Shown: one piece after another, positions 43,989-53,088 of the stretch | Layout of the letters: the number at the start of each line of letters is the position of its first letter | Numbering within the stretch: position 1 is the first letter of the stretch | Assembly: GCA_901538445.1 (NCBI GenBank) | Contig: LR594584.1 | Coordinates: forward strand, 1,210,655-1,274,654 | Origin: Gemmataceae bacterium | GTDB lineage: Bacteria > Planctomycetota > Planctomycetia > Gemmatales > Gemmataceae | Direction: 5' to 3' | Length of the DNA: 64,000 bases | The notes under the pieces: model-generated | Database searches by the model: none | What the model saw: the letters and a program-made list of their open reading frames with translations, nothing else | Told to the model about the DNA's origin: nothing | Made by a program: the position numbers and the translations under genes

Positions 43989-44023
43989 GAAAAGAAAATC
44001 GCCCGCGGCACCGGCCGCGGGCG
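43989..44023 (-). terminator. Intrinsic terminator for the 175-aa membrane gene
   Basis: On the minus strand a perfect 10-bp stem CGCCCGCGGC / GCCGCGGGCG with loop CGGT is followed by ATTTTCTTTTC. It begins ten bases after the stop of the gene at 44034. Confidence 0.85.
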
Positions 44024-44033
44024 ACAGTGGCGG

Positions 44034-44561
44034 TCAGAAGCGCTCCCAGTACCACCACCACGGACCGAAGAGATGCGAGTGCCGACCCGGGGGTCTCGGT
44101 TCATCACCGTCGGGGCAGTACACCACGCCCGCACAGTCGAGGAACCCCGAAGGTGCGGTGTAAATGCGGACCTGCCGCTCATCTGCCCAAACCCGGTCAA
44201 CCGTGAGTAATCCGATGCGGCGGGGACTAGGTTTGCCCTGGTCGGGGTCTGCGATCACCGCTTCCGCGAACTCGCGCAGTTCGGCATCGCTGAGCCAGAC
44301 GCGAATCGTCAGGCCCACGTTCGTGACCGCGAGAACCGCGGCCAGGAGGCCGATCGCTGGAACCGCCCACCAGCACCAACGAACACGCGGCGTGCTGAAG
44401 ACCTGCGGCCTCGCGATGGAGACGCCGATCCAGGTAAGGGCGATCGCACCCCCGCCCAACACGAGGAACAGTTGCGAGAGACAGCCGACGCCGGCGTCGG
44501 TCAGTTCGAGGAGCGCGACCGCACCCCAGACACACGCGCCCGCCATCACGAGTATCCGCAT
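44034..44561 (-). CDS. Hypothetical membrane protein (175 aa)
   Basis: I do not recognise this protein. Three hydrophobic segments lie in the first 100 residues (VMAGACVWGAVALLEL, LFLVLGGGAIALTWIGV and VPAIGLLAAVLAVTNVGLTI). The C-terminal half (LREFAEAVIADPDQGK, VDRVWADERQVRIYTAPSGF) is soluble, with a Cys pair (DCAGVVYC) and a Trp-rich end. ATG 44561 has a GGAGG site. It follows the DUF1549/1553 gene by 27 bases on the same strand and is closed by a strong terminator, so it is probably the second gene of that operon. Confidence 0.65.
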   Translation of the reverse strand: MRILVMAGACVWGAVALLELTDAGVGCLSQLFLVLGGGAIALTWIGVSIARPQVFSTPRVRWCWWAVPAIGLLAAVLAVTNVGLTIRVWLSDAELREFAEAVIADPDQGKPSPRRIGLLTVDRVWADERQVRIYTAPSGFLDCAGVVYCPDGDEPRPPGRHSHLFGPWWWYWERF

Positions 44562-44588
44562 GAGAGGCCTCCGTGACTCGGTCAGGTG

Positions 44589-47063
44589 TCACCGGTTGAA
44601 CAGGAACTCGCGGCTGTTGGTGAGCACCCAGAGGAGGTCTTGGAGCCCCTCGCGGACCGACGGGGCCGACTTCACCCACCCCTCGGCCTTCTTCGCCTCG
44701 TCGGCCGTCGCGGGCCGCGACCAGGTCGCGAGGTACAGCTCCTCGACCGCCTTCGGCAGCGGCACCTTTTCGGCGATCAACTTTTCGACGCGGCCGGTCT
44801 TGTCGGCGATCTTCGCGTTCAGCGTCGTGCCGTTGAGCAGGTGCATCGCCTGGGCGATGTTCGGCACCCCGGTCCGCTCGCACTCGCATAGCACCTGGCG
44901 GGGCGGCCGGCCGAACGTGTCCATCAGGTACGACTTCACCTCGCTGTCGGGCAACTGGATCGCCCGCGTGCCGAGCGGCAGCCCGGCGTACTTCTCGCGC
45001 GTGCCGGTCGCGAAGTCCACCGCGTCAGCGAGTTGCTCGGCGCTCAGCCGGCGCACGGTGCGGTGCGTGAAGTGCGTGTTCGCGGTGTCGATCTTGTTGC
45101 CGTCGGTGGGCGTCGCCGAGAGCTGGTACGCCCGGCTGTTGAAGATGGTCCGCAGCAGGTGCTTCACGTCGAACTTCGCCCTCACGAGGTCGGCGGCGAG
45201 CGCGTCGAGCAACTCCGGGTTCGTCGCCGGGTTCGTGGCCCGCATGTCGTCGAGCGGCTCGACCAAGCCGCGGCCCATCGTGTACCCCCAGAACCGGTTC
45301 GCGAGGTTCCGGGCGAACATCTTGTTGTCCGGGGCCGTGAGCCAGTCGGCGAGCCGCTTGCGGCGGTCGAACTCGTCGTCCCACGACTGCTTCGGGTCGG
45401 CGTCGAGCGGCCGCGGCTTCACGACGGCCCGCTTGCGGGGGTGCGTCGCCTCGCCGGTCGGGCGGATGAAGATGACCGTCTCGCGGCCGAAGATGCCGAA
45501 CTCCTGCGAGTTTTTGGTGCCGATGCGGGCGAAGAACGCGGTGAGCCCGTAGTAGTCGTCCTGGCCCCACTTCTCGAACGGGTGGTGGTGGCACTTCGCG
45601 CACCCGATGCGGATGCCGAGGAACAGTTGGGCGGTCGTCTCGGCCCAGTCGTCGGCGGTGCGCCCGATCTGGAAGAAGTTCGCGGGGCCGTCGAGGAACG
45701 TGCTCCCCTCCGCGGTCACCACGTCGCGGACGAACGCATCGGCCGGCACGTTGTCGCGGACCTGGGCGCGCACCCAGTTGTGGAAGCTCCACATGCCCTT
45801 TTCCTGGAGCGACGTGCGGTTGATCCGCAGGAGGTCGCCCCACTTCAGCGCCCACCAGTCGGTGAACTCGCCGCGCTCGAGCACCTTGTCGATCGCCTTC
45901 TGGCGCTTCTTCGGGTCGGTGTCCGCGAGGAACGCCCGCACCTCGTCGGGGGTCGGGAGCGTGCCGATCGCGTCGAGGTGCAGCCGGCGGAGGAAGTCGT
46001 CGTCGTCGCACAGCGGCGACGGCGTGAGGCCGAGGTCCTTCCACTTCGCGAGGAGCTTCTGGTCGATGAAGTTGTTCGCGGGCACGTCGGGGTACTTCTC
46101 GATCCGTGCGAACGGGAGCGTGACCTGGGCGACCTCGGCCTGCCCGCCGAACCGCACCATGACGTGCGTCTCGCCGGCCTTCTTCGCGGTGACGAGCCCG
46201 GCCGCGGTGACCGCCGCGACCGAGTCGTTGAGCGCGTCGAACTGTGCGGTCGCGGTCACGTCCTCGCGGCGGCCGTCGGTCCACACGGCGGTCACGGCGA
46301 GTTGCTGCTGCTCGCCCGGCACCATCACCCGCTTCGGCGGGAACACTTCGAGCTTCGACACCTCCGCGTCGCGCCTGGCGTCGGGGCCGGGCGCGCCGTC
46401 CTCGAGCCACTGCCTCAGGCGCACGTAGTCGCGGCCGTTGAGCTTGAGCTTCTCGCCGCCGCCGTGCTCCATCACGAGCGCAGGCTTCGCGAGCAGGATG
46501 CTCCGCTCGGGGTCGCTAACGACGACGCGGCGGCCCTCGTTGCTCTTCACGATCTGGTCGTGATCGAACGCCGGGTCGAACCCGAACAGCGACAGCCGGA
46601 ACCCGCCGCGGCCGAGCGCCGCGCCGTGGCACCCGCCCGAGTTGCACCCGTTCTTCGTCAGGACCGGCACCACCTCGGTCGCGAAGCTCACCGGCACATC
46701 GGCAGCCGCCTTCGCGACCGACACCGGCACGCTCGCCTTGGCCCCGGCCGCTTCGACCGTGAAGGTGGTCGAGCCGTCTCCGCTCGCGCGCGCGACGCCG
46801 CGGTCCGCGGTCGCGACCTTCGCATCACTGGTGGTGAACCTGGCCTCGCGAGAGAGGTCGAACGTGCGGCCGTCGGGCCAGACGCCGAGGACGACGATTC
46901 GCTGCTCGTCGCGAGGGCCGGAGAGGGTGACCGCGGCCGGGTGGACGACGAGTTCCTTCGGCGCGCCGATGGGCGGCTTCGCAGGGGGCAGCGGGTCGTC
47001 GGCGAGTGCCGGGGTAGCGAGCAGACCGAGAACAGCAGCGACGGAGAGGAGGCGGGGCAGCAC
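44589..47063 (-). CDS. DUF1549/DUF1553 protein with Big-type domains and CxxCH motif
   Basis: An 824-residue exported planctomycete protein. The signal peptide (LLSVAAVLGLLATPALA) is followed by a Big2-type domain (HPAAVTLSGPRDEQRIVVLG), a cytochrome-like segment with C140 and C145-H146 (NGCNSGGCHGAAL), a second Big2 domain (KLEVFPPKRVMVPGEQQQLA), DUF1549 (NNFIDQKLLAKWKDLGLTPS and DEVRAFLADTDPKKRQKAID) and DUF1553 (RKRLADWLTAPDNKMFARNL and ANRFWGYTMGRGLVEPLDDM). A canonical CAKCHHHP (CxxCH) haem motif lies in the middle, while the N-terminal one is C-x4-CH. The function is unproven; members often pair with a DUF1501 protein, which is absent here. Confidence 0.9.
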   Translation of the reverse strand: MLPRLLSVAAVLGLLATPALADDPLPPAKPPIGAPKELVVHPAAVTLSGPRDEQRIVVLGVWPDGRTFDLSREARFTTSDAKVATADRGVARASGDGSTTFTVEAAGAKASVPVSVAKAAADVPVSFATEVVPVLTKNGCNSGGCHGAALGRGGFRLSLFGFDPAFDHDQIVKSNEGRRVVVSDPERSILLAKPALVMEHGGGEKLKLNGRDYVRLRQWLEDGAPGPDARRDAEVSKLEVFPPKRVMVPGEQQQLAVTAVWTDGRREDVTATAQFDALNDSVAAVTAAGLVTAKKAGETHVMVRFGGQAEVAQVTLPFARIEKYPDVPANNFIDQKLLAKWKDLGLTPSPLCDDDDFLRRLHLDAIGTLPTPDEVRAFLADTDPKKRQKAIDKVLERGEFTDWWALKWGDLLRINRTSLQEKGMWSFHNWVRAQVRDNVPADAFVRDVVTAEGSTFLDGPANFFQIGRTADDWAETTAQLFLGIRIGCAKCHHHPFEKWGQDDYYGLTAFFARIGTKNSQEFGIFGRETVIFIRPTGEATHPRKRAVVKPRPLDADPKQSWDDEFDRRKRLADWLTAPDNKMFARNLANRFWGYTMGRGLVEPLDDMRATNPATNPELLDALAADLVRAKFDVKHLLRTIFNSRAYQLSATPTDGNKIDTANTHFTHRTVRRLSAEQLADAVDFATGTREKYAGLPLGTRAIQLPDSEVKSYLMDTFGRPPRQVLCECERTGVPNIAQAMHLLNGTTLNAKIADKTGRVEKLIAEKVPLPKAVEELYLATWSRPATADEAKKAEGWVKSAPSVREGLQDLLWVLTNSREFLFNR

Positions 47064-47174
47064 GGGAACCCCCTGGCGGGTCGGGCGCGGGGTCCGGCGC
47101 TCGGAGGAGCACCGGGGCGGGTAGACAGATCGTCCCGAACGCGGCCCCGGATGTCAAGGAGGACGCCGGACGGG

Positions 47175-47621
47175 TTACGCGGCGGGCTCGTAGATCGGGC
47201 GGTCCGGCTGATCGGCCGACACGACCCGCACGGTCGCGCCGGGGATGGTGCGGACCAGTGCGAACAGTGCGTCGGCGACCCGCTTGCACGTCTCGACGGC
47301 CCCGGCCGGGTCGGTCGGGCCGCTCGGGCTGACGCTCACAACGGCTTTCCCGCCGGCGACGCCCGAGTGGTCGCCGTTCACCGCGAGGGCGGGGCGGCCG
47401 AGGAGTTGCTCGCACTCGCTCACCTTGCCGACGAGCCCCCGCAGCGTGCCCAGGAGCGGCCCGCCGTCCCCGCCGCCGGCGAGCGGGGCCTCGACCTCGG
47501 CGCGTACGGGCTGCGCCGCGCCGAGGCCGACGGGTGGAACCACGGGTTCGAGGCGGAGCGTCGCGCGCGTCGCGGGCATGCCGATTGAAAAGCGGGCCGT
47601 TCGCGGGGTCGTCTGGCTCAC
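47175..47621 (-). CDS. Hypothetical protein, second gene of unknown two-gene cassette (copy 1)
   Basis: A 148-residue soluble protein I do not recognise. After a variable N-terminus there is an alpha/beta core: RAEVEAPLAGGGDGGPLLG, TLRGLVGKVSECEQLLGRPA, AVVSVSPSG and AVETCKRVADALFALVRTIP. The GTG start overlaps the stop of the upstream gene (GTGA). The gene at 58851 has the same position relative to its partner, the same overlap and a similar core (V-x-x-VS-x-x-E-x-x-LG), so I read the two as distant paralogues. No catalytic motif is evident. Confidence 0.6.
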   Translation of the reverse strand: MSQTTPRTARFSIGMPATRATLRLEPVVPPVGLGAAQPVRAEVEAPLAGGGDGGPLLGTLRGLVGKVSECEQLLGRPALAVNGDHSGVAGGKAVVSVSPSGPTDPAGAVETCKRVADALFALVRTIPGATVRVVSADQPDRPIYEPAA

Positions 47622-48091
47622 AAGGCACCTCCTTCGGACCCGTCGGCCGACAGGGCAACGACGCGGATGGGCGGGAACGCGAGCGGGGTCTGATTGTTCG
47701 GCTCGTGCAGGTTCACATGGTTCGCTCGGACGATGACTTCGTACACTCCCGGCCGCGGGAACCGCACGCCGTCCAAATCAAGTACCACTTCCCGTGGCAG
47801 AAACCGGTGCGCGTCGGTCGTGAAGACCAACTCGAACGGGCGAGGCGAACGGTACAGTTCGATCACCTCTCCTTCTTCTCGCAAGGCGGCCCAAACGTAG
47901 AAGGTTCCGACACCGCCCTGGAGTTGAAGGTACAACTTGGGCGCGGGCGGCTGGTAGTGCGTGCCCACCCCGGGTGGGAACCGCAGGGTGTGGACCGGGA
48001 ACGCGAGCAGCGCCGGGCGGCCGCTGCCGTCGAATTCGATGTCCTCGCACAGCACGGCGAGGCGGAGCGTCGGGACCACGCGGGCGGCCAT
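47618..48091 (-). CDS. DUF6941-like protein, first gene of two-gene cassette (copy 1)
   Basis: A 157-residue protein with the layout of the DUF6941-like family: LRLAVLCEDIEFDGSGRPAL, then KLYLQLQGGVGTFYVWAAL, PFELVFTTDAHRF and RFPRPGVYEVIVRANHVNL. It appears to be a single beta-sandwich domain, cytoplasmic, with no signal peptide. ATG 48091 has a GGAGG site nine bases upstream. The gene at 58405 shares GGVGTF, PF-x-L-x-F and RPG-x-YE in the same order. In both copies a second unknown gene follows with a GTGA overlap. Function unknown; a sensory or effector-binding role is possible. Confidence 0.65.
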   Translation of the reverse strand: MAARVVPTLRLAVLCEDIEFDGSGRPALLAFPVHTLRFPPGVGTHYQPPAPKLYLQLQGGVGTFYVWAALREEGEVIELYRSPRPFELVFTTDAHRFLPREVVLDLDGVRFPRPGVYEVIVRANHVNLHEPNNQTPLAFPPIRVVALSADGSEGGAL

Positions 48092-48146
48092 CGGGCGAAC
48101 CTCCCCCCACATCGTACCCGCGGGCCGCGGCGGCCTCAACGGTCCG

Positions 48147-48152
48147 TACAAT
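48147..48152 (+). promoter_or_regulatory. TACAAT -10 hexamer near the ydcZ-like start (possible leaderless mRNA)
   Basis: TACAAT ends six bases before ATG 48159, exactly as at plsY (4428). No ribosome site precedes the ATG, which fits a leaderless transcript. Confidence 0.4.
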
Positions 48153-48158
48153 CCCCGC

Positions 48159-48617
48159 ATGCACACCACGATATTTGCGCTACTGGCGATGGGGGCCGGT
48201 GCGTGCATCGCCATGCAGGCGTCGGCCAACGGGAAGTTCCGCCAGAACCTCGGGGACCACCCGCAGTTCGCCCTCTGGGCCATGTTCTTCTCGATCCTCG
48301 GCACCATCCTCACCGCCGCGGCGGTGATGCTCGTGGTGCGGCCGCCGCTGCCCAGCGCCGAGGCGATCCGCGGGACGCAGTGGTGGAACTGGATCGGCGG
48401 GCCGCTCGGGGCGCTGATCGTGCTGGCGGGCGCGGCGCTCGCCCGCGAGCTCGGCGCGGCCCTGTTCATCGCGCTGGTCGTGGGCGGGCAGCTCCTGTGC
48501 TCGCTGCTCCTCGACCACTTCGCGCTGCTGGGGCTCCAGGAGCAGCCGGTCACGGCCGGGCGGGTGCTCGGCGCGGTCCTCGTGGTGGGCGGGGTGGTGT
48601 GCATCAAGTACCTGTGA
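48159..48617 (+). CDS. DMT-superfamily half-size transporter (YdcZ/DUF606 family)
   Basis: A 152-residue membrane protein with five hydrophobic helices: IFALLAMGAGACIAMQASAN, WAMFFSILGTILTAAAVMLV, WIGGPLGALIVLAGAALARE, LFIALVVGGQLLCSLLLDHF and GAVLVVGGVVCIKYL. The QASANGKFRQNLGDHPQFAL segment matches the DUF606 half-transporters, which probably dimerise. Substrate unknown. The frame is open upstream, but ATG 48159 starts the first helix. It is divergent from the DUF6941-like gene, with 67 bases between the starts. Confidence 0.85.
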   Translation: MHTTIFALLAMGAGACIAMQASANGKFRQNLGDHPQFALWAMFFSILGTILTAAAVMLVVRPPLPSAEAIRGTQWWNWIGGPLGALIVLAGAALARELGAALFIALVVGGQLLCSLLLDHFALLGLQEQPVTAGRVLGAVLVVGGVVCIKYL

Positions 48618-48665
48618 GGGCGTGAGACCTTACCGTTGCACCGGCCGCGGTGCGTACACTAGATT

Positions 48666-49391
48666 GTGGGTAAGACGTCCCACCCGTCGTTCGGGGGCCC
48701 GGCCGTGTCAGCCTCTCTGCTGGTCGAGATGTTCGAGAAGTTGCCCGAACTGCAACCGGGCGACGACGAGGACCTGTGGGCCGCGGGCGTCCACGACGCC
48801 ATGGGCGACTTCCGCGCGTCGGTCCGCACCCGGTACACCGAGGGGACGCTCCAGCGGGTGCTCGCCTCGGCCGACGCGAAGGCCCGGCGGGCGGCGGCCC
48901 TGGCGCTGGGGTTCGTCGGCACCATGGACTCGAACCCGGTCCTGGCCGCGGCCCTCGCCGACCGCGACGTGCTGGTGCAGAAGTTCGCGGCCGACGCGCT
49001 CTGGGAGGTGTGGTTCCGGGCCGGCACCCCGGACCAGAACTGGCGGCTCCGCGAGGCCGCCCGGAACCCGGACGCGGCCCGGGCCCGCGCCGAACTCGAC
49101 GCCCTGGCCCGCGAGGCCCCGGCGTTCGCCGAGGTGTTCAACCAGCGGGCGATCTGGTTCTTCAAGCGGGGCGAGTTCGCGCGGGCCGTCGAGGACTGCG
49201 AGGCGACCCTGCGGCTGAACCCGTTCCACTTCGGTGCGGCCGCCGGGCTCGGCCAGTGCCTCGCGAAGCTCGGCAAGCCCCGCGGGGCGATCCGCGCGTT
49301 CCGCACGGCGCTCGACATCAACCCCGTCCTCGAGCACCTCCACGACACGATCCGGCAACTCGAGCGGTCCCTCGACCGCAGCGGCGAGTGA
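48666..49391 (+). CDS. HEAT/TPR repeat protein
   Basis: A 241-residue helical-repeat protein. Residues 60-120 look like HEAT repeats (ASADAKARRAAALALGFVGT and AALADRDVLVQKFAADALWE) and residues 160-235 like TPR units (AEVFNQRAIWFFKRGEFARA, VEDCEATLRLNPFHFGAAAG, LGQCLAKLGKPRGAIRAFRT). Such scaffolds mediate protein contacts. The GTG start at 48666 lies only five bases after a TACACT hexamer, so the mRNA may be nearly leaderless. It is followed by a perfect inverted repeat at 49400. Confidence 0.72.
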   Translation: MGKTSHPSFGGPAVSASLLVEMFEKLPELQPGDDEDLWAAGVHDAMGDFRASVRTRYTEGTLQRVLASADAKARRAAALALGFVGTMDSNPVLAAALADRDVLVQKFAADALWEVWFRAGTPDQNWRLREAARNPDAARARAELDALAREAPAFAEVFNQRAIWFFKRGEFARAVEDCEATLRLNPFHFGAAAGLGQCLAKLGKPRGAIRAFRTALDINPVLEHLHDTIRQLERSLDRSGE

Positions 49392-49399
49392 CCCCGTCC

Positions 49400-49471
49400 T
49401 TCGAGCCACGGGGCTTGCCCCCGTGGTGCTCCGCGCGCCAAGCACCACGGGGGCAAGCCCCGTGGCTCGAA
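49400..49471. repeat. Perfect 31-bp inverted repeat, family F
   Basis: Arms 49400-49430 and 49441-49471 are perfectly complementary with a 10-base loop. The arm begins TTCGAGCCACGGGGCTTGCC, and each arm carries an inner CCACGGGG / CCCCGTGG palindrome. A fragment (CCCCGTGGCTCGA) recurs near 54270. It lies nine bases after the HEAT/TPR gene. Confidence 0.92.
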
Positions 49472-49592
49472 TGCAATGCAGCGTTTCCCCATTCCTCACT
49501 TCCCACTCGAACTCCCCGGGCTGCTTGACCGTACCTCCCATGGCACCTAGCGTGTCTGAATTGTCGTTCGTGACCGACTCAACGAGGTCGTC

Positions 49593-52500
49593 GTGAAGCT
49601 GTCCGCGCCACCGCCGCCGCCGCCGGAACCGAACGACCCCGGGTCCCCTACCCCCGACCAGCAGCCGGCCCCCGGGGGTGAGGCCCCGCCCGCCCCCGAG
49701 ACGCCCGCGGCCCCCGGGGACCGGCCCGCGACGTGGCCCGCGTGGTTCGGCGGGGCCGACTTCACCCTCGCCGTGTTCACCGTCGTGCTGGCGTTCCTCG
49801 CAGCCTCGTTCGTCGCGCGGAACTCGGACCTGTTCCTGCACGTGGCCGCCGGCCAGCGGCTGCTCGCCGGCACGTACGCCCCCGGCTCGGACCCGTTCAG
49901 CTACACCGCCGCGGACCGCCCGTGGGTCAACCACAGCATCCTCTTCGACGTCGGGTGCGCGCTGCTGTACTCCGGCAACGGCGGGCTGCTCGTGGCCGTG
50001 AAGGCGGCGTTCGCCGCGGCCGCGTTCGGCCTCGTCATCGCGATCCGCAAGCCGGCGTTCCCGCTGTGGCCGTGGGCCGCGGTCGCCGCGGTCGGCGTGG
50101 TCGCGGCCGCGCCGTACCTGCACCTGCGGCCCACCGTCGGGTCGCTGTTCCTCCTCGCGGTCACGCTGCTGCTCCTGTTCCGCCTGCCGCACCGGGCCGG
50201 GTCGTGGCGGTTCCCCGCCGCGATCGGCGTCACGTTCTGGGTGTGGGCGAACGTGGACGAGTGGTTCTTCATCGGCCCGGCGGCGCTCGCGCTCGTGCTG
50301 GTCGGCGAGTTGGTCCAGCGCCGCGGGCTGGCCGCCCCGGGAACCCCCGGGCCGGACGCCCCGCCCGAGGAGCCGCTCGCGGTGCGGCCCGACGTGCCGA
50401 CGCTGGCGAAGGCGCTCGCCGTCGGGGTGCTGGCGTGCATGCTGAACCCGCACCACGTCCGTGTCTGGCAACTGCCGTTCGAGCTGACCGGGGCGCGGGA
50501 GCTGGCCGCCGACCTGCGGTTCAAGCAACTGCTGCTCACTCCGTTCGACTCGTTCTACACGAACAACGCGCCGCTCGGGTACAACCACAACGGCCTGTGT
50601 TTCGCGCTGCTGTTCGTCGGCGGCGGCACGGCGCTGGGGCTCGCCGGGGGCCGGGTGCGGGTCGCGCACGTCGCCCTGTGGGTCGGGTTCGCGGTGCTCG
50701 CGCTGGCGACCGTGTTCGCGATCCCGTTCCTCGCGCTCGTCGCCGTCCCGGTCGTCGCCGGTCAACTGAACGCGGTCTCGGCGCGGGCCACGCTCACGAC
50801 GTGGGGGAACCCGCGGACCCGGTTCCTGCTCCTCGGCTCGGGCGGCGGGCGCGTCGTCTCGCTGCTGGGCGTGCTGGTCGCGTGCGTGCTGGCGGTCCCG
50901 GGGTGGGTCCACCCCCCGGCCAACAACGCCGCGTTCGCGCGCCGGGTGGCGTGGGCCGTCGAGCCCGAGGCGTCGATGGTGAAGGGGGCCGAACAGCTTC
51001 AGGCGTGGCGGGCCGCCGGGCAACTGCCGCCGGAGGCGCACGGGTTCGGCACGTCGCTGGAGTTCGCCAACTACTGCGCCCTGTTCGCCCCGGACGAGAA
51101 GGTGTACGCCAACGGGCGGTTCAACCACCACCGCCCGGAGTTCGGCGACTTCTTGACGGTCCGCGTCGGGCTCGGGCTGGTCGCCACCGACGAGAAGCCG
51201 AGCCCCCGGGCGCTGACCGACGCGCTCGCGCGGCACGACGCGGAGTACGTCGTGGTCCACTCGGGGCCGGGCGACTCGGCCGGGATGCGGCGGGCCGCGG
51301 CCAACACCGCCGACGTGATGTGGCGGACCCCGGACGACTGGTCGGCGTGGTACCTCGACGGGCGGACCACGATCTCGGGCTGGCGCACCGCCCCCGGGGC
51401 CGGGCGGCCGGCGTTCGCGGCGCTGCGGGTCGATCCGGTCGCCCTGGCGTTCGGTCCGGGGGTCGAGCGGCTCCCGCAAGGATCTGTGCAACCGGTGCCG
51501 CCCCCGGCCGGGTGGGAGGACGCGTTCGTCCGGTCGCCCGGGTTCCCGCCCGGCGCGGCCGACGAGGCGACCGCGTGGCTCCGGTACAAGTACGCCGTGC
51601 AGAGCCACGCGCGGCCGCGGCTCGAGGCCGTGGACCTCGCGGCCGCCCTGGCCCGGCGGGTCGGCGTCCCGGCCCCGCGGATCGCCGCGCCCGACGGGCT
51701 CCCGCTGTCCGCCCCGGTGCTCGCGCTGCGGGCCGCCCGGCGGGCCGTCGCGGCCGACCCGAACCACCCCGACGGGTACTACGCGCTGGCCCAGGCGCTC
51801 GGCGACCCGGACCTGCCGCTGACCGACGCCGACCGCACGCTGGGGCGGCTGACCGCGCTCCGCCAGTGCCTGGAGCGGATGCCGCCGCCGGAGGAGTTCA
51901 AGCTGGGGGTGTACACCGCGTCGCCCACCGAGGTCGCCGTGAACCTCGCGTTCCTGTACCTGGGCCGCCGCCAGGAGTACGGCGTCCTCAACCTCGGGGT
52001 GCCGGTCGGGAACCTCCCGGCGTTCCAGGTCCTCACCGAGATGGGTGCGACCGGGGCCGTGGTGGAGCCGGCGCGGGGCCGGTTCGCCCGCGTGCCGGCC
52101 CTCTCCCAGCAGGGCACAGCGCCGCCCCCGTACTACCTGCTCCCGCTCGACGTGGCCCGGGAGACGTTCCAGCGGGCCGAGCGGTACGCGCAGGTCGAGA
52201 TCGCCGAGGCGAAGACCCGCGAGGACCTCCTGACCGCGATCCGCGGCGAGCTGAAGGCGTTCGAGTCGGAACTGGCCCGCAGCAGCAACGCGTTCGAGAC
52301 CCGGCGGGCCGGGAAGAAGCTGCCCGAGCAGGTGGTCATGGCGCTCCAGTTCAACCTCACCGGCGAGGCGCTCAAGCTCCTGGGCGGGCTGAACGACCCG
52401 GAACTCGCAAAGGAGTTCGGCGAGGCGAAGTTCCAGTTCCGGCTGATCCGGGCGGCGCTCGAACTGGCGCTGGGCCGGCTGGAGGACGCGGCCGCGGACC

Positions 52501-53078
52501 TGGAGCAGGTCGGGGGGGACCCGGCCGACGAGAAGGCCCGCAACGCCCCAGGGATCGCCGAGTGGTTCCGGTGGCTCGTGTACCACCGGTTCGTGTACGA
52601 GGGGGCGTACACCGAGGCCGGGCAGGTGCTCGCGGCGCTCGACGGGCCGGGCACGCGGCCCGACCAGGCGAAGCCGGTCCGGGACCGGTTCGACCCCAAG
52701 TTCTTCGTCGCCACCGGGCGGAAGGTCGAGATGTGGGGCGAGACCGCCCCGTTCGCCGCGCTGCTCGCCCCCACGCAGTACGACCTCCTCGCGCGGGTGG
52801 TCGGGCCGAGCGCGGCGCTCAACGGTTTCGCGGGAGCGCCGGGGTACGTCCCGCTGCGGAACGACCTCGCGGGCCGGGTCGCCCGCGACGCCGACTTCTT
52901 CTACCAGCGGGGCGTGCTGTTCCTGTTCGAGGGCGACGTCGCCGCCGCGCGCCGCCAGTTCCTGCTGACCCGCGTCCCCGGCACCCCCGAGTGGGGGCTG
53001 ACGGACTACCGCCACGCGAGGGCCGAGGCGTACCTGAAGCTGATCGACCAGGCCGAGAAGGCCGCGCCCCGGAAGTGA
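49593..53078 (+). CDS. Large membrane protein with C-terminal helical repeats
   Basis: A 1161-residue protein. It has a Pro-rich N-terminus (about 45 residues), then roughly nine membrane helices (about 55-430) with a lumenal loop DLFLHVAAGQRLLAGTYAPG typical of membrane glycosyltransferase-like proteins, a soluble alpha/beta domain (about 450-640) and a long TPR-like part to the end (VAADPNHPDGYYALAQALGD, and ARDADFFYQRGVLFLFEGDV). This layout resembles planctomycete TPR membrane proteins of unknown function; a dolichyl-mannose or PMT-like ancestry of the membrane part is possible but unproven. GTG 49593 is the start. The nitrilase gene follows 10 bases downstream. Confidence 0.65.
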   Translation: MKLSAPPPPPPEPNDPGSPTPDQQPAPGGEAPPAPETPAAPGDRPATWPAWFGGADFTLAVFTVVLAFLAASFVARNSDLFLHVAAGQRLLAGTYAPGSDPFSYTAADRPWVNHSILFDVGCALLYSGNGGLLVAVKAAFAAAAFGLVIAIRKPAFPLWPWAAVAAVGVVAAAPYLHLRPTVGSLFLLAVTLLLLFRLPHRAGSWRFPAAIGVTFWVWANVDEWFFIGPAALALVLVGELVQRRGLAAPGTPGPDAPPEEPLAVRPDVPTLAKALAVGVLACMLNPHHVRVWQLPFELTGARELAADLRFKQLLLTPFDSFYTNNAPLGYNHNGLCFALLFVGGGTALGLAGGRVRVAHVALWVGFAVLALATVFAIPFLALVAVPVVAGQLNAVSARATLTTWGNPRTRFLLLGSGGGRVVSLLGVLVACVLAVPGWVHPPANNAAFARRVAWAVEPEASMVKGAEQLQAWRAAGQLPPEAHGFGTSLEFANYCALFAPDEKVYANGRFNHHRPEFGDFLTVRVGLGLVATDEKPSPRALTDALARHDAEYVVVHSGPGDSAGMRRAAANTADVMWRTPDDWSAWYLDGRTTISGWRTAPGAGRPAFAALRVDPVALAFGPGVERLPQGSVQPVPPPAGWEDAFVRSPGFPPGAADEATAWLRYKYAVQSHARPRLEAVDLAAALARRVGVPAPRIAAPDGLPLSAPVLALRAARRAVAADPNHPDGYYALAQALGDPDLPLTDADRTLGRLTALRQCLERMPPPEEFKLGVYTASPTEVAVNLAFLYLGRRQEYGVLNLGVPVGNLPAFQVLTEMGATGAVVEPARGRFARVPALSQQGTAPPPYYLLPLDVARETFQRAERYAQVEIAEAKTREDLLTAIRGELKAFESELARSSNAFETRRAGKKLPEQVVMALQFNLTGEALKLLGGLNDPELAKEFGEAKFQFRLIRAALELALGRLEDAAADLEQVGGDPADEKARNAPGIAEWFRWLVYHRFVYEGAYTEAGQVLAALDGPGTRPDQAKPVRDRFDPKFFVATGRKVEMWGETAPFAALLAPTQYDLLARVVGPSAALNGFAGAPGYVPLRNDLAGRVARDADFFYQRGVLFLFEGDVAAARRQFLLTRVPGTPEWGLTDYRHARAEAYLKLIDQAEKAAPRK

Positions 53079-53088
53079 GGACCGACCC

